Assembly (NCBI RefSeq): GCF_029227915.1
Contig: NC_079882.1
Coordinates: 20,403,001 to 20,467,000, forward strand
Length of the DNA: 64,000 nt
Direction of reading: 5' to 3'
Origin: Hydractinia symbiolongicarpus
Taxonomy: Eukaryota; Cnidaria; Hydrozoa; Anthoathecata; Hydractiniidae
Under the pieces are notes generated by a model. It made no database searches. It was given only the letters and a program-made list of their open reading frames with translations, and was not told where the DNA came from. This document shows positions 1 through 11,148 of the stretch, in pieces. The first letter of the stretch is position 1. Each line of letters opens with the position of its first letter. The translations under genes and the position numbers were made by a program.

Positions 1-145
1 AACTCGCTTTAATGAACCTAATATCCCAAGCTATTCTTTTTATTTTTGCTGCCTGTGAAGGCAGTCCTTGGATAAAATGTACTAAATAAATTAAATAGGC
101 GATATTAGCAAAAACGAGAATGTAGTCCCCCAACTTAGTTTCCAT
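1..145 (-). CDS. possible small membrane protein, N-terminal fragment cut by window edge
   Basis: An ATG at 143-145 (minus) opens a frame that stays open to the window edge, 48 codons. The first ~28 residues contain a hydrophobic stretch (YILVFANIAYLIYLVHFI), followed by a basic segment (KIKRIAWDIRFIK), as in a single membrane anchor with a cytoplasmic positive flank. I do not recognise a family. It lies on the same strand as the formin exons, so it could be a separate gene nested in or next to a formin intron. A chance open frame of this length is also possible; the rest of the gene lies outside the window. Confidence 0.35.
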   Translation of the reverse strand, partial: METKLGDYILVFANIAYLIYLVHFIQGLPSQAAKIKRIAWDIRFIKAS

Positions 146-1869
146 GCTTTTTATCTTTAAATAACATGCGATCGTGTATCAGAAATCTTTTACAAAATTA
201 AATTACAAGTTTGCAATCAAAGTGCACGCATTTGCTCAATTAATACAATTTTGACTCCGTATGAAGCTATTTTATATAACATATATTTCTATGTTTTGGC
301 AAGATCGCTTTGATTATGCACTTAATACACGGAACAATCACACGATTAAAAAGAACGTTAATACAAAATTGACGTCATCCATACTTTAATTTGAATGATA
401 TTTGGAATGAAAATACAAAGATGGCGCATGTTTTGAATATCGAGCTTGTGGTTATCACAAATTGAGGTAAGTTAGATAGTTTCTCAGAATACAAAATAAT
501 AGTCTTAACTTTTAATCCAATGTTTGGCACAAGTAACATTTGCACCGCAGAAACCGATAAGATGGGTGACCAAAGAAGGAGTGGCACAACATGGATATCA
601 AGAAGTCGAAAAGGAAGGCTGGAAGCATGAGCATAGCATGTGATTTTTCAAGAACTGTCGCACAAAACTAATATTAGATTAGAATATTACATGAAAAACA
701 AACAAAGTAAAAAAAACAATATGACATCACGAAATATTTTTACTAAATTAAAACGAATCTCAAGCCAAATCTATATGTGTTGGTTTGGTAAACATAGCAA
801 GGAAAAAAACACCATGTAAATCAACCTTAATTTCTAATTGGAAAAACTGTATATAAGCGCGCCATTTATTGTAATAATTTGGAAAAAAACTAACTGCGTG
901 AAGTGTTTTTCGGATTTTATTTTCTGTAAACCCAAATAAAAAAAACACAGAAGTAAGTTCATTTTTGTTGACTTCTTTATTTCTTAAATTAGTTTTTTTT
1001 ATGCGGTTGGTTACACGGCAATGAACAACTCAGTAAATCAACAAACTAAACATGTGTTGCAGGGAGGAAAATTATTTTCAAATATATCAGAACATTTCAT
1101 TGAACAGTACACCTGTATAAAAAAATATCTCGTAGTATAGTAAGAATGGTAAGAAAGAATAAGCTTGAAAACCTTGAAAAAAAATGGAATGCCTAAAATC
1201 TTTGAAGATCAAAGGTATTTTTAATACCATATTTCCATAAATAATAAAAATAATCATAGCATAATTAATTGAATATTTATCGTAACACAAGAGTAAACAT
1301 CTTTCCTTCTCACAATTAATATCCACTTTACCATAACAACATATAGAAATCACAGTGCAATTTTTCTGCAACACTTTTTACAGATTAGAATTATTCAAAA
1401 GCGTCAAAGACATACGATTTTAATTAATTTCTTTTTTTTCAGCTTAAAAGGGTACGGGGATTTATCTGCCATTTATTAAACCTTCGATATTTTTTGTAGC
1501 AAAACATGTGCGTTGGGAACAGGCCATTTTTGTTGTGGAAAGTCAAAACGAAACACTAACGGATATCTACCCTTTTCTTAAGAACAGTTTTTTTGTTTGA
1601 ACCTTGGCGCTGTTTTTTAAATAAAAAAATATTTCGGATGCACAATCAATAGTTTCGAAGGAGTTTAGTAAAAGGTGACTACCATTCAAAAGAAGTCAAA
1701 AAGGTCTGAAAAAGAAAACAGTGGTTAAAGTTCTAATTGCCTTGGTGTTGACGTCAGCGAGTAAAAAAAAGGGGCTGACTTTCTATTTTCAATAAAACGT
1801 TATGTTTTCCAAACCTTTCAGACGGTTTCAGTGTCACTATAAGTTTCGCTTTTTAACAGATTTATGATA
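146..1869. other. non-coding, no gene seen
   Basis: AT-rich sequence with short open frames only. None has family resemblance, a convincing splice context or composition unlike its surroundings. It would be intronic if the formin gene continues beyond the left edge. Confidence 0.6.
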
Positions 1870-2702
1870 CAGTTAACTCCCGGTATCTCGAACCTCTAAG
1901 GGACCAGAAAAAAAAGTTCGACTCAACGAAAGTTCGACTTAAGCAAAGCTCTCGTAATTTGGACTTACACAAAAATAAGATATTAGTTCGAGTTAAGACG
2001 ATCTTTTCTTCTAACTCTTTACAACTTACAAATGTTAGAATCTAGTAAGTTTTCACTGAAAGAAATTTCGTATGTCGGTTTGACTTAACCTTGTTAATAG
2101 TTTTGTTCAACACTTGATTGGCCATTTGCCGTTAGGGAAAATGGTAAGTTTGCTAAAAGGATTTTTTTTTCTACGTGCCAATCCCTATGGAAAATGCGTT
2201 ATCACTATTACTACAAAAGCAGTAAATCTTAGGGATGGCGATGGCATGTAAGTGCCTTGTATTATCCAACTGTCAGAACAAATGTTTATGGTGGCATTAA
2301 AAACAACAGAACTTGTAATTTAAAAGAGGACTATAGCTTGTAACGAAGGAACATTTGTTGCGTGCAAGAATGTGTTTATTTTCTAACGTTTTATTCCCGT
2401 TTCTCCAGCGGGAATAAAACGTTCCCGCTTCCGACGCTTTATAATTTGTAAGATCAAAACTTTCACCAAATTGAAGAGCCTTCACTTTTATCACGTTGAC
2501 ATCAAAACGAACATTTAAAAACAGCCTTTTCGAAATTTCTGGCTACATTACATAACGGTATTCATTTTTCGAACATTTATTTTCTACTTAGACACTAAAA
2601 AGTTCGAGTTATCCGAAGAAATTAACTTAGGGAGGGACCAAAAATGGTTTGAGAAAACGAAAGTTCGAGTTATCCGGAGTTCGAGTTACCGGGAGTCTAC
2701 TG
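1870..2702. mobile_element. pogo/Tigger-like MITE, 833 bp
   Basis: The element starts CAGTTAACTCCCGGTATCTC and its reverse complement starts CAGTAGACTCCCGGTAACTC, giving imperfect terminal inverted repeats. Further TTCGA-rich subterminal repeats lie inside (GTTCGAGTTATCCGGAG near the right end, GTTCGACTTAAG near the left). It is bounded by TA on both sides (1868-1869 and 2703-2704). TA duplication and CAGT..ACTCGAA termini are typical of the pogo/Tigger branch of Tc1-mariner. No transposase frame is present, so it is non-autonomous. Related ends occur at 9871-10068 and 52017-52047. Confidence 0.8.
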
Positions 2703-2704
2703 TA

Positions 2705-4757
2705 TATTCTTTAAATTCAGGTTTGGTGCAGCCAACAAAATTTTGAGGCAAATTTTGTGGCGTTTAATTGATTACAATCTATTACATTTAATCCAAAGGA
2801 CCTTCAAAATAGAAAAATAAGATAGATTTCTCCTTTGTCTATTGAGAATCTTTTGAAAATACCACGAAAAAATGAATACAATGATAAGAATTTGTTGCGC
2901 TCGACAGATACAGTATTATTACTAACTAGTCGTTAGCCAGTGAAAAAATCCACGGCGAAAACATGTAATTTGAAAAAATGATTGAATAATTAATAAAAAG
3001 GCTTCAAAGAACCAATTTATAAAAGATTTGAAATATTGCTTTTAAAAAAAAAGTATGGTCTGATGATCGAGTCTCATTCAAATTGGATAAAGTTAATTAT
3101 TGGACAAAATAAAAATTTCATCAGTATAAGCAATCGGTGACAGTTTTTTGACTTCAATATTTCATTGCTATCTGATATTTTTTTTGCTTCGGAATTATTA
3201 CAGAAATTATTCGCTTTTAAACGTGGCACGACGAACATCACTTGTCACACGAATTGAGACGCAAGAAAAGAGAGGAAAATCCCATCGATTGATGATTTTC
3301 TACTGTGATCATACTGTCGGGAAAACTAATTTTTAAGGGAAAAAACTTTCGCAAGAAATTTTTTGAAAATAAAATTTTCTTTTCGCCAGAAGTAATTTTT
3401 GCGAAGTTGGCAAGTCCCAACATTCCGCAAGAATTAAATTTTGCGAATTTTACGAAAAGCGAGCGAAATTGACAAAAACTCCCATAGAAGTAATACCGTC
3501 TCAGCATAAATACTGCTAATGAAAAAAACTAGGCAGCATTTTTTTTGTTAGAAAGCTTAAAAAAATGAGATTTAAGCTTTAGCCAAAAAAGAAAACTGCG
3601 AAAGAGATTTTAGAATTTCTAAAATTCGCAAAACTCGCGAAAGTTTGTTGCCGTGAAATCTCAAGAGACCTTAAGTGGACGAGACGATTGTCCATAAAGA
3701 TAAAAAACATAATTTTAGTCTTAATGATGACAAAATGACTAATTAATTTAAATTAAATTAAGTTCCTTATTAACTTTTCTGGCACGACTAGTTAAAAAAA
3801 ACACCATACAACATTTCTAGTTGACCGCAGTAATTTTTTAATGGTCACTTGTTTTCAATCTTAATTAATAACCACAAACCGACATCGTCATAGCTTATTT
3901 CTGCAAAAAAGACCAAAGAGAATAAGCGAAACGAAACAAGGAAACACTCGACACGCAAATACATGAAAGAATCTTCCTTTTATCATCTCGTCCCCAGCCC
4001 TTTTTGAGTTAAACGCTTTTCAGAATATACTACAAGAAATTAAATTAAACAAAAAGTTAAGAATATTCTAAGAATATGCTGAAATTTTGCTTGCATGATT
4101 ATAAACGTTTGGTTTTTTTAATCTTAACCCATGAAACTTTTATCCTGTTAGTGATGTAAAATGTCTTTTCTCTCAGAAGTATTTATCCGCACAAAATCTA
4201 GTTGTCTGTCTGTCAGTAAATTACGCTGCTTAAACACAGGGATGATTTTTCTACCAATTAGCGTTCTCAGATCAAGAATGTCCTAAAAGTATTTCCTTGT
4301 AAACCTCGAAAGTAATTAGAGAGCTCTGGGTACGAAAATGACCTTTTTATAAAAAATTTACGTAAAGGTGTTCCTAATAAATATCACGTAGCTGTGAGGG
4401 TTTTTTTCCTGGTAAAGAAAAATGAATATTAAATGTGTATTGTGACAACTCAATCTTTTTTTATCACATTAAGTCGACTTCCAACTTAATTCCCAGGAAT
4501 TTAGTGACAAATATGCAAGAATTGAACAAAAGTTTTGCTAATAGCTACAAGTGCCGTAAATTCTTGATTAAGTGCCCACCCTTTTTTGCAATTTTCTTCC
4601 TAAACGCCACATCCCTGAAATAAGCGCCCAGGAGCGGTTCTTTAAATATATTACTAGAGCCAAAGGGGCCACTTATTTAAGCGTTTTGGAAATAATAAAG
4701 AAACAACCTTTTGCTCATAAACAGCTTTGTTATTATTATCTGCAGCATGAAATTACA
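2705..4757. other. non-coding, no gene seen
   Basis: No coding exon is recognisable on either strand. The stretch 3340-3660 is rich in GCGAA/TTCGC words, a texture also seen at 27461-27690, and is probably an old repeat. If the formin gene runs leftwards, this is intron. Confidence 0.5.
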
Positions 4758-4758
4758 T

Positions 4759-4874
4759 CACCCTCGTACCCAGTTTTTTTTTGTCTTTTTGATATGAGAG
4801 AAGACGACGAAAAATAAGAAAAAATCGACGTCAACTCTCATATCAAAAAGTCAAAAAACCCTGGGACGAGGGTG
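4759..4874. mobile_element. 116-bp MITE with 10-bp target-site duplication
   Basis: The ends are CACCCTCGTACCCAG (left) and the reverse complement of CTGGGACGAGGGTG (right). The inverted similarity continues about 40 bp inwards through CTTTTTGATATGAGAG. It is flanked by a perfect 10-bp direct repeat GAAATTACAT (4749-4758 and 4875-4884). A 9-11-bp duplication is most often left by Mutator-like transposases, so a MULE-derived MITE is the best inference. It has no coding capacity. Confidence 0.8.
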
Positions 4875-5151
4875 GAAATTACATGTCAAAATGTTTATAT
4901 CTATATTTTCGTTTATTTGTTTAATCGAGCATTTACGGTTTGAAATGAACTTAAATTATTTAATCTTTGCGCGTGCAACTTTCAAAAATTTTGTAGGCAC
5001 GAAAAAATCCTTTGTCAAGAGGAAAAGGTAAGCATTTATATTTTGGTTTTTTATTTGTGCGGGAATTTTGACAAAATAGCTTTATATTACTATAGCGCAA
5101 AAATTTAAACTCGAAACGATAAAGTGAAAATATAGAAATTGTAGAACTTAC

Positions 5152-5965
5152 CCAGGGCCATTTCAAAAATGAGATCATTGTCGTCTTTAATTAAATATTT
5201 CATTCCAACTTGCTTGTTCAAAATGTTCTTTATACTCCGTACTAGATCCAACTGCAGCACTGCATCACCGAACTCTTGGTATTGTCTCCCACTTAGAACG
5301 TTTAAGGCAGAAAATATCATATACAGGCAATTATGCTCTAAAAATTTACTAAGCCACTCATCGGAACACTTTTTTAACCATATGTTCAAACGGGTGTAAT
5401 TTTTCGTTGAAGGTTTTAATAAAACCTCTTGACACTGCGTGAGATCTAATTCTTCTACAAATTTAAAATTATCCTCCTCCTGCGCCAATGAGGAAGATAA
5501 TCTCTTCCATAAGCTTGGTCTACCATCTGAAGATACAGGTCGACGTGTTCGAGTAAGAGGCTGAGCATTGTCCTGTGTGGTCGAGAAGACATCGTCTGTG
5601 AGGCTGTCAAAGTCATTATTGGCTTCATTTGCATTCTCAGAAGTTATATTTCCAATTGTTTTGACATCTTTTATTGACGTTTCATGCTGGTCTTTCTTGC
5701 ATTTGTCTGAAATTATCTCATCAGTAGAACTGCGTGTTTGAACCTTATCACCACACAGCAGTTTCTCCTCATCTTCATTTTTCCCGCGTTTACGAAAAAA
5801 AGAGATTTTTGAAGCATTTTTATTAAAGCTTGCTGAATTTTTTTGTTTGTCTTCGTTATTATTTGTTATTAAGTTTGATTTCTCATCATTAGAGATTGAT
5901 GTATCGAGTTTACGTTGTTTCTTCTGTTTCTTCCTGAATGGTAAACACTGAAAACCTCGCGCCAT
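5152..5965 (-). CDS. INF2-like formin, alternative or paralogous first coding exon B (GBD/FH3 start)
   Basis: The exon opens at ATG 5965 (MARGFQCLPF) and ends after 271 codons plus one base at a strong donor (CTGG|GTAAGT, intron from 5151 down). Residues ~1-160 are a charged, low-complexity leader with basic KK/RK clusters. Residues ~170-271 resemble the start of the formin GTPase-binding/FH3 (DID) domain of the inverted-formin class: LNIWLKKCSDEWLSKFLE, then LSGRQYQEFGDAVLQLDLV and NKQVGMKYLI. The exon starting at 8749 encodes a second version of the same domain start and stops in the same codon phase after LG. The remaining formin (rest of FH3, FH1, FH2) is not visible in the window. Either both exons splice to shared exons further left, or they are two tandem genes. 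Confidence 0.7.
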
Positions 5966-8244
5966 GCTGGAAATTTTAGGAAATAAACATTGGTGAAGGA
6001 AAATATATAAATTTTTATATAACTTATTATAATACTGTTTAATCTTTAATTATCTTCTATTTAGAATGAGCACGTAAGGTGAAGCAGGTTTATTGAAATG
6101 AACTCCAATATTCTTCTTTAAAAAATTCACATGTTTGTACTCCCTCACCGATGCTATTCAAAGAATGAATCCATAGATAAAGAAAAAATACTTAAAATAA
6201 TCTCAAAGGAATATAATTGCAATTACAGCGAAGAGAATACATTATTTACATTTTGCGTTTTTGAAATTAGCATAATTCAAGTTTAATTTAAAACGTTGAA
6301 ACATTTTTTTTAACAAAGACACCGCAGTAGGAGTGGGACCCAAAACAATTAATACGTCGTATAAATCGACACCCTTTTTAAATCAGAAACAGAATAATTG
6401 CTAAACGTGTTATAACATTTCGACAAGAAACAAACATTCATCAGAGCCATATAACATCGTACAACCTGAATCGATCGAAACTGATTAAGTTTTACGTCAA
6501 GACACAATCTCATTTTACCAAATTATATAAATACAAAAGTTGTGTGAGAAGCAAACAAAAAGCTGAATAAACTTGTTTAATGTTTCGTTTTAAATGTTTT
6601 GGGAGGTCGCGTATACATTTATCTTTTTTAAAAATGAAAGAAATAAAACGAAGAAAAATAAATAAATAAAAGTAAAATAAAAACAGTGACAACTAATTCT
6701 TCGAATAAAAAGAGAAAGTCGAAAATTATTTTCAAGAAGTTTCTCAAAAGCCCGCTAGATGGTTTACATAAGTTATAAACCAGCTAACTCTTCTACAGAA
6801 ATATCTTCCGCAACCATCTTTTTTTTTCCTGTTTAGTACCTTATCGAAATAAAATTATTATCGGAGAAAAGTAACAAAATCCAAATATTGATCAAAATAA
6901 TTATAAACTTGTTAGTGAACAGCATTTCAAGTGAAAAACAGTTTCTTGTAAAAAATCGTGGGAGAAAAGTAGCGAAATATTCGTCGAGTTATGCAAATTT
7001 ACTCCTAACAAATTTTATCACGTTAAAAGTACCTATAATTGTTGTAAATAAAGTCATTACAACTTCGGAGGTAAGAATATCTTCCTCCAAGTTACAACAA
7101 ACATCTTAAGCAAAAACATTTAACTATTATTGAAGATATTATTTCGGTTTGTCTGTTTGTATTGTATTCGGTTTGTATTCATATTACTGTGGAAAGTTTA
7201 TCATTTCTTGAACATGATAGTTTAGTAGGCGACATTTCAGGAGATCCTTCTCCCATCATCGGGCCCGACATTTAACTAGTTTCTTAATTCTTTGTATAGT
7301 GCAGTTATGCGCGAATAAAAGTAAATGAAATAGTATAAAAATATTTTTTTTCCTCTTCTTCTCCTGTTATCTTAGTTGTACTGCGAAGATTTATTTGTGA
7401 GAATATTATGTAGCTACAAGATTCGTTTACCCAAATCTTGCAGAACTATGATTGGCGCTCCTTTAAATAAATGTCCCTTCATGAAACTTTAAAAACTAAA
7501 TTAGCGCCAGAATTTAGCATTGTTTATAGTAGTCGGGAACACTACATTTTCACTATGAAAATGCTTTTTTACCTGAACCTAATGAAACATCGTAGTTAAT
7601 TATTTTTGTAATATTCAAAATATTTCGCATTTCATCTCACGTATCAAACCTGCCCTGATTCGTACTTACAACAGAACATAACACTGGTTCAAGTGCTTCT
7701 TTTATGCACACCATATTAAGGACCGGCACAGAAATCTGGTAGGGAAAGTGGCAACCTCAGGCATCTACATCAATAGTTAGGTTGTTAATTGAGTACAAAC
7801 GGACGTAAATGGATTGTAATGGATTGAAATAGTGATAAGTATTGATGATCATTTATCTGAAAGAGTATTTGCTTTTTTTGGTCAATGATTTGATTGGTTA
7901 AGAATTGGTCTTCACATGGGTATATAAATTTTTTTGGAATACCTATTTGATTCGTTAATTAAAAGTGCATTTTCGACGATCTGAAGACTTCAATTTTACC
8001 ATTTTGAATTTCTACGCTAACCATATCAGCAAATGAGGGACTCTATGTTTGAAATAGAAAGGAAGATACTTTCATATACAAAAAGCTGACTAAATGTTCA
8101 TTTTTACTCATCTTTGTTGCAAATCTGATGAATCCTAGCAACACCAGCTCGTCTCAATTGACAAAATATCCGAAAATAAATTAGCTGAAAAAACACTAGC
8201 AACCAAGAATCAAATTAAAGTTAATTTCGTACGCATTCACTTAC
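5966..8244. other. region between the two formin first exons
   Basis: No coding exon with family resemblance is seen here. If exon A at 8749-8245 belongs to its own complete gene, its later exons should lie here, and I find none. That favours the alternative-first-exon model, in which this stretch holds intron A and the promoter of exon B. Confidence 0.5.
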
Positions 8245-8749
8245 CTAGGATAATATTCTTGCTTATATCAGGATTTTCAACAAAATAATCCAATCCAACA
8301 GTTGCACTCATCACTGCCTTCACACAATTGACACATTTCACAAAGGACACTGCATCCTCTATATGAGATATCCCCTTCTCATAACGAGAGTAAGTGAAAG
8401 TTTCCAAGACAGCAAATAAAGTTTCCAAGCCTTGGTAATCCAAAAATCTTGTCATCCATTCATCATCTGCATGTTCCAATTTAATATGCAATCCAGAAAT
8501 ATTTTGTAATGATGGATATTTATGAAACAAGTTGATCCACATTTCGCAGTCATCATGCCCAAAAGTTTCTTTTAAAAGGTTAACTTTTTTGTCGTCTGAT
8601 TTACTACTTGGTTTTGCATCAACTGCAGATATTTCTTCAAACTTTTCATCGTCGTCGTCAGGAGAACCAGACTTGAACGTTACACGTTTCTCATCTTCTA
8701 ACTGATCATGAACTTTATCGATAAAATTTTTAAAACGGTTCAACGACAT
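8245..8749 (-). CDS. INF2-like formin, first coding exon A (GBD/FH3 start)
   Basis: The exon opens at ATG 8749 (MSLNRFKNFIDKV) and ends after 168 codons plus one base at ATCCTAG|GTAAGT. After a ~60-residue charged leader, residues ~68-168 match the N-terminal diaphanous-inhibitory-type region of INF2-like formins. Landmarks are a CEMWINLFHKYPSL helix, ISGLHIKLEHADDEWMTRFL, an IEDAVSFVKCVNCVKAVM helix and GLDYFVENPDI. Formins nucleate and elongate actin filaments, and in INF2 this region binds the C-terminal autoregulatory tail. The donor phase (1) and final residues (LG) equal those of the exon at 5965-5152. Resemblance to the INF2 N-terminus is clear by eye; orthology is inferred because the FH2 domain lies outside the window. 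Confidence 0.75.
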
Positions 8750-9870
8750 TTTATTTCCACGATCATATAATTCTAGTTAAGTCGCGTAAATATTCTAAAC
8801 TATATATGCGCTGTTTCTTGCGTTAGTTTTAGAAACACAATGTTTATTTCCTTCTCTCTTTTATTAGTTTTAAATATCTAATTTCAAGTATTGGAATTCT
8901 TGTCAAAGCAGTTGTTTTTTTTCATGTAGAGTAAGTAAGGACAAGAATTTATTTTCTACTTTAAGCCACAAATAACTTTCCAATTCACATAAGCATTATG
9001 ATGATGTTGAACACATGTAAATGCTTTCATCGTGTTAATAAACATCTCTTTTGTGTTTTTAATTACCAATATCAAGTTACCATTTGATAACCTATTTGTC
9101 TCGAACTATCTGTTTCCATTCGAAAGTCAACAAAAAACACCCCTTCATGTGACGAGGGGGTGCTAATAAAAGAAATAAAAGGTTCTAAATTTCATATTAT
9201 AAATGTTAAATGAAAATTTAGATGTAAAGTAAATATTAAGTAAAAGTTTTGAATTGAAAATAGAACCGCATTGGTAATAACTATACGTATCCTACATGGT
9301 ATGTCAAAAAGTACAACATGGTGCTATATTACAAACAACTATATCGAATACGCCATTTGTAAATTCTTAAATGAATTCTTCAGAAAACTTTCGCAGGCTA
9401 ATGTCTTTTTTCCGGTTCCGCGGGAACATTTTGGTTAAATTGAACTTCATAAAGCGAACATTAGCCGGGATTATTTTTTTTATTAACTTTCTCCTATTAA
9501 TAACAGCTGTATTTTCATTTAGACTGGTACATTTAATTTTTATCTGAAAAACGATTCTTTTCACCTGTCTAGCAACACTTCTTCTGTTAGACAAAAGAAT
9601 GTAAAAAACATTGGAAATTTTGTTTTGAACAAATCTTTTTAAAGCGAACATACATTGTTGTCCTGCAAGTGACCGGTTTAAGCAAGCTTCATTAAACTCC
9701 GCAAATAACGTCTTTAAACATGACGAGCAACGTCATTACAAAGATGGAAAAGAATACAGCGACCGAGGTTTAGAAGTTTCATTAATTTTTAAACCCTTAA
9801 AAAATATCAATCTTCGGACAATGCATTCGGACATTGTAAGCAGAAATACAGTTTGCTTTATTATTAAATA
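8750..9870. other. intergenic, no gene seen
   Basis: Upstream flank of formin exon A (minus strand). Promoter elements are expected here but none can be assigned by eye. Open frames in the stretch show no family resemblance. Confidence 0.5.
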
Positions 9871-10068
9871 CAGTAAGCTCTCCCGGTAAATCGAACACTG
9901 GATAACTCGAACTTTCATTATCTTGAATCATTTTCTTAGGAGCCTTAAACTTTCCTTAATACGTCCTTATAAAAACTCCAGTAAACTCGAACCTCGGATA
10001 ACTTATAATTCTTTAACTTGACCATTTTCTCTCGGTGCGTTGGAGGTTCGAGTTACCGGGAGTTAACT
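9871..10068. mobile_element. pogo/Tigger-like MITE, ~200 bp
   Basis: The left end is CAGTAAGCTCTCCCGGTAAA, followed by TCGAACACTGGATAACTCGA. The right end, read inverted, is AGTTAACTCCCGGTAACTCG followed by AACCTCC. The termini match those of the 833-bp element at 1870-2702, so this is a shorter member of the same family. The left boundary is preceded by TA. The right terminus has lost the expected final CTG/TA, so that boundary is approximate. Confidence 0.7.
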
Positions 10069-10595
10069 AAAAAAAAATAATAGTAGGGCGTCTGTCAAAT
10101 CAAACAATATCCCAAATTTTTAAAATAAAAATTGCATTCATTTGGAAACTTTTTTGTCAATATTCATTTCATTTCGGGCACGTTTCGAATACGAGATCTA
10201 TGTACACAACGAATCTATTTCTCTGTGATAAGTGCAACTTTTTGCATGACCCGTAAAAGAAGTTCCGTCTGTTCTATTGACTAACATCATGTTCGATTTT
10301 TTTTAAATTAAATAAAAATATTATACAACTATCATCTTTAATATTTGGATTTTAATCAAAACTTCACAAGATTATCAAAAATTCCTACGTCAATAATGGT
10401 CAATTCAGACCACATTAATAATTGCAATGTCTCATTAAACAGCAGAAGCGTGAACAAAAATATATCATGTCGCACCGTTATCATTTCATCGTTCATCGTT
10501 GCTGTGATGTTTACAATGAGCATCTGAATTTAACACGATTTACCCTTTGACACGTTGCAGAAGATGGTCTTCGCGGGAAGTTAAGTTTTTGGATG
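10069..10595. other. intergenic, 3' flank of DPH3
   Basis: AT-rich, no gene seen. It probably includes the DPH3 3' untranslated region next to 10596. Confidence 0.4.
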
Positions 10596-11136
10596 TTACG
10601 CCTTTTCGAGTTCTTTTGTAGGAACAGCTGCAACTTCTTCACCTTCCATGAAATCATCCTGGAAAAGAAAATACTCCAAAATTATCTAGCGAAGTTCTTG
10701 TGGCTATTCGAAAAAATTAAATTTGGCCACCGAGAAAAAATTTTCTAAAAAAAAATTTCACGGTTTTCAAAAACTCTCAGAGTTCCATCGTTCGCTTGTC
10801 AAATTTTATAATGAAATTAACTGTTTGATTTTTTTTTTGCATTTTGCAAAAAAATCAACAAAAAGTAATAAAAAAATAGTTTTTAAAGTTTTTAATTTAC
10901 ATGCATAGTTACGGGTTTGACCCAATGGTAATCTGGCAATAAAAACCACTCACTACATCGTAGATGACTTTCACAATGAGAGAACAAGAAGGGCAAGTAG
11001 CCACGTCTTCACCATCTGCTAGCATTTCACGACTGATTTCAAAACGGTCGCCACATGGACACGGGTAATAATACATCTCAGCATCTTCGTCATACTCAAA
11101 ATCTTCTATCTCGATCTCATCATGAAACACCGCCAT
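10596..11136 (-). CDS. DPH3: diphthamide biosynthesis protein 3 (CSL zinc finger)
   Basis: Two exons: 11136-10954 and 10658-10596 (donor GTA|GTGAGT, acceptor TTTTCCAG|GATG, phase 0), giving 81 residues; human DPH3 has 82. The product is the small CSL-type zinc protein that supplies electrons to the Dph1-Dph2 radical enzyme in diphthamide synthesis on elongation factor 2, and also acts with Elongator. The four zinc-binding cysteines are visible as CPCG and CPSC, with the family signatures YYYPCPCGD and [10 protein letters not shown] and the following KVIYD. The start is taken at MAVFHDE, the conserved family start; an in-frame ATG four codons upstream (11148) could add MDGN. The unspliced frame reads on into the intron, so exon 2 ([20 protein letters not shown]) is needed for the normal C-terminus. 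Confidence 0.95.
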
Positions 11137-11148
11137 GTTGCCATCCAA

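Noticed and set aside
5966-8244. further exons of formin copy A
   Set aside because: No stretch on the minus strand resembles the rest of FH3, FH1 or FH2.
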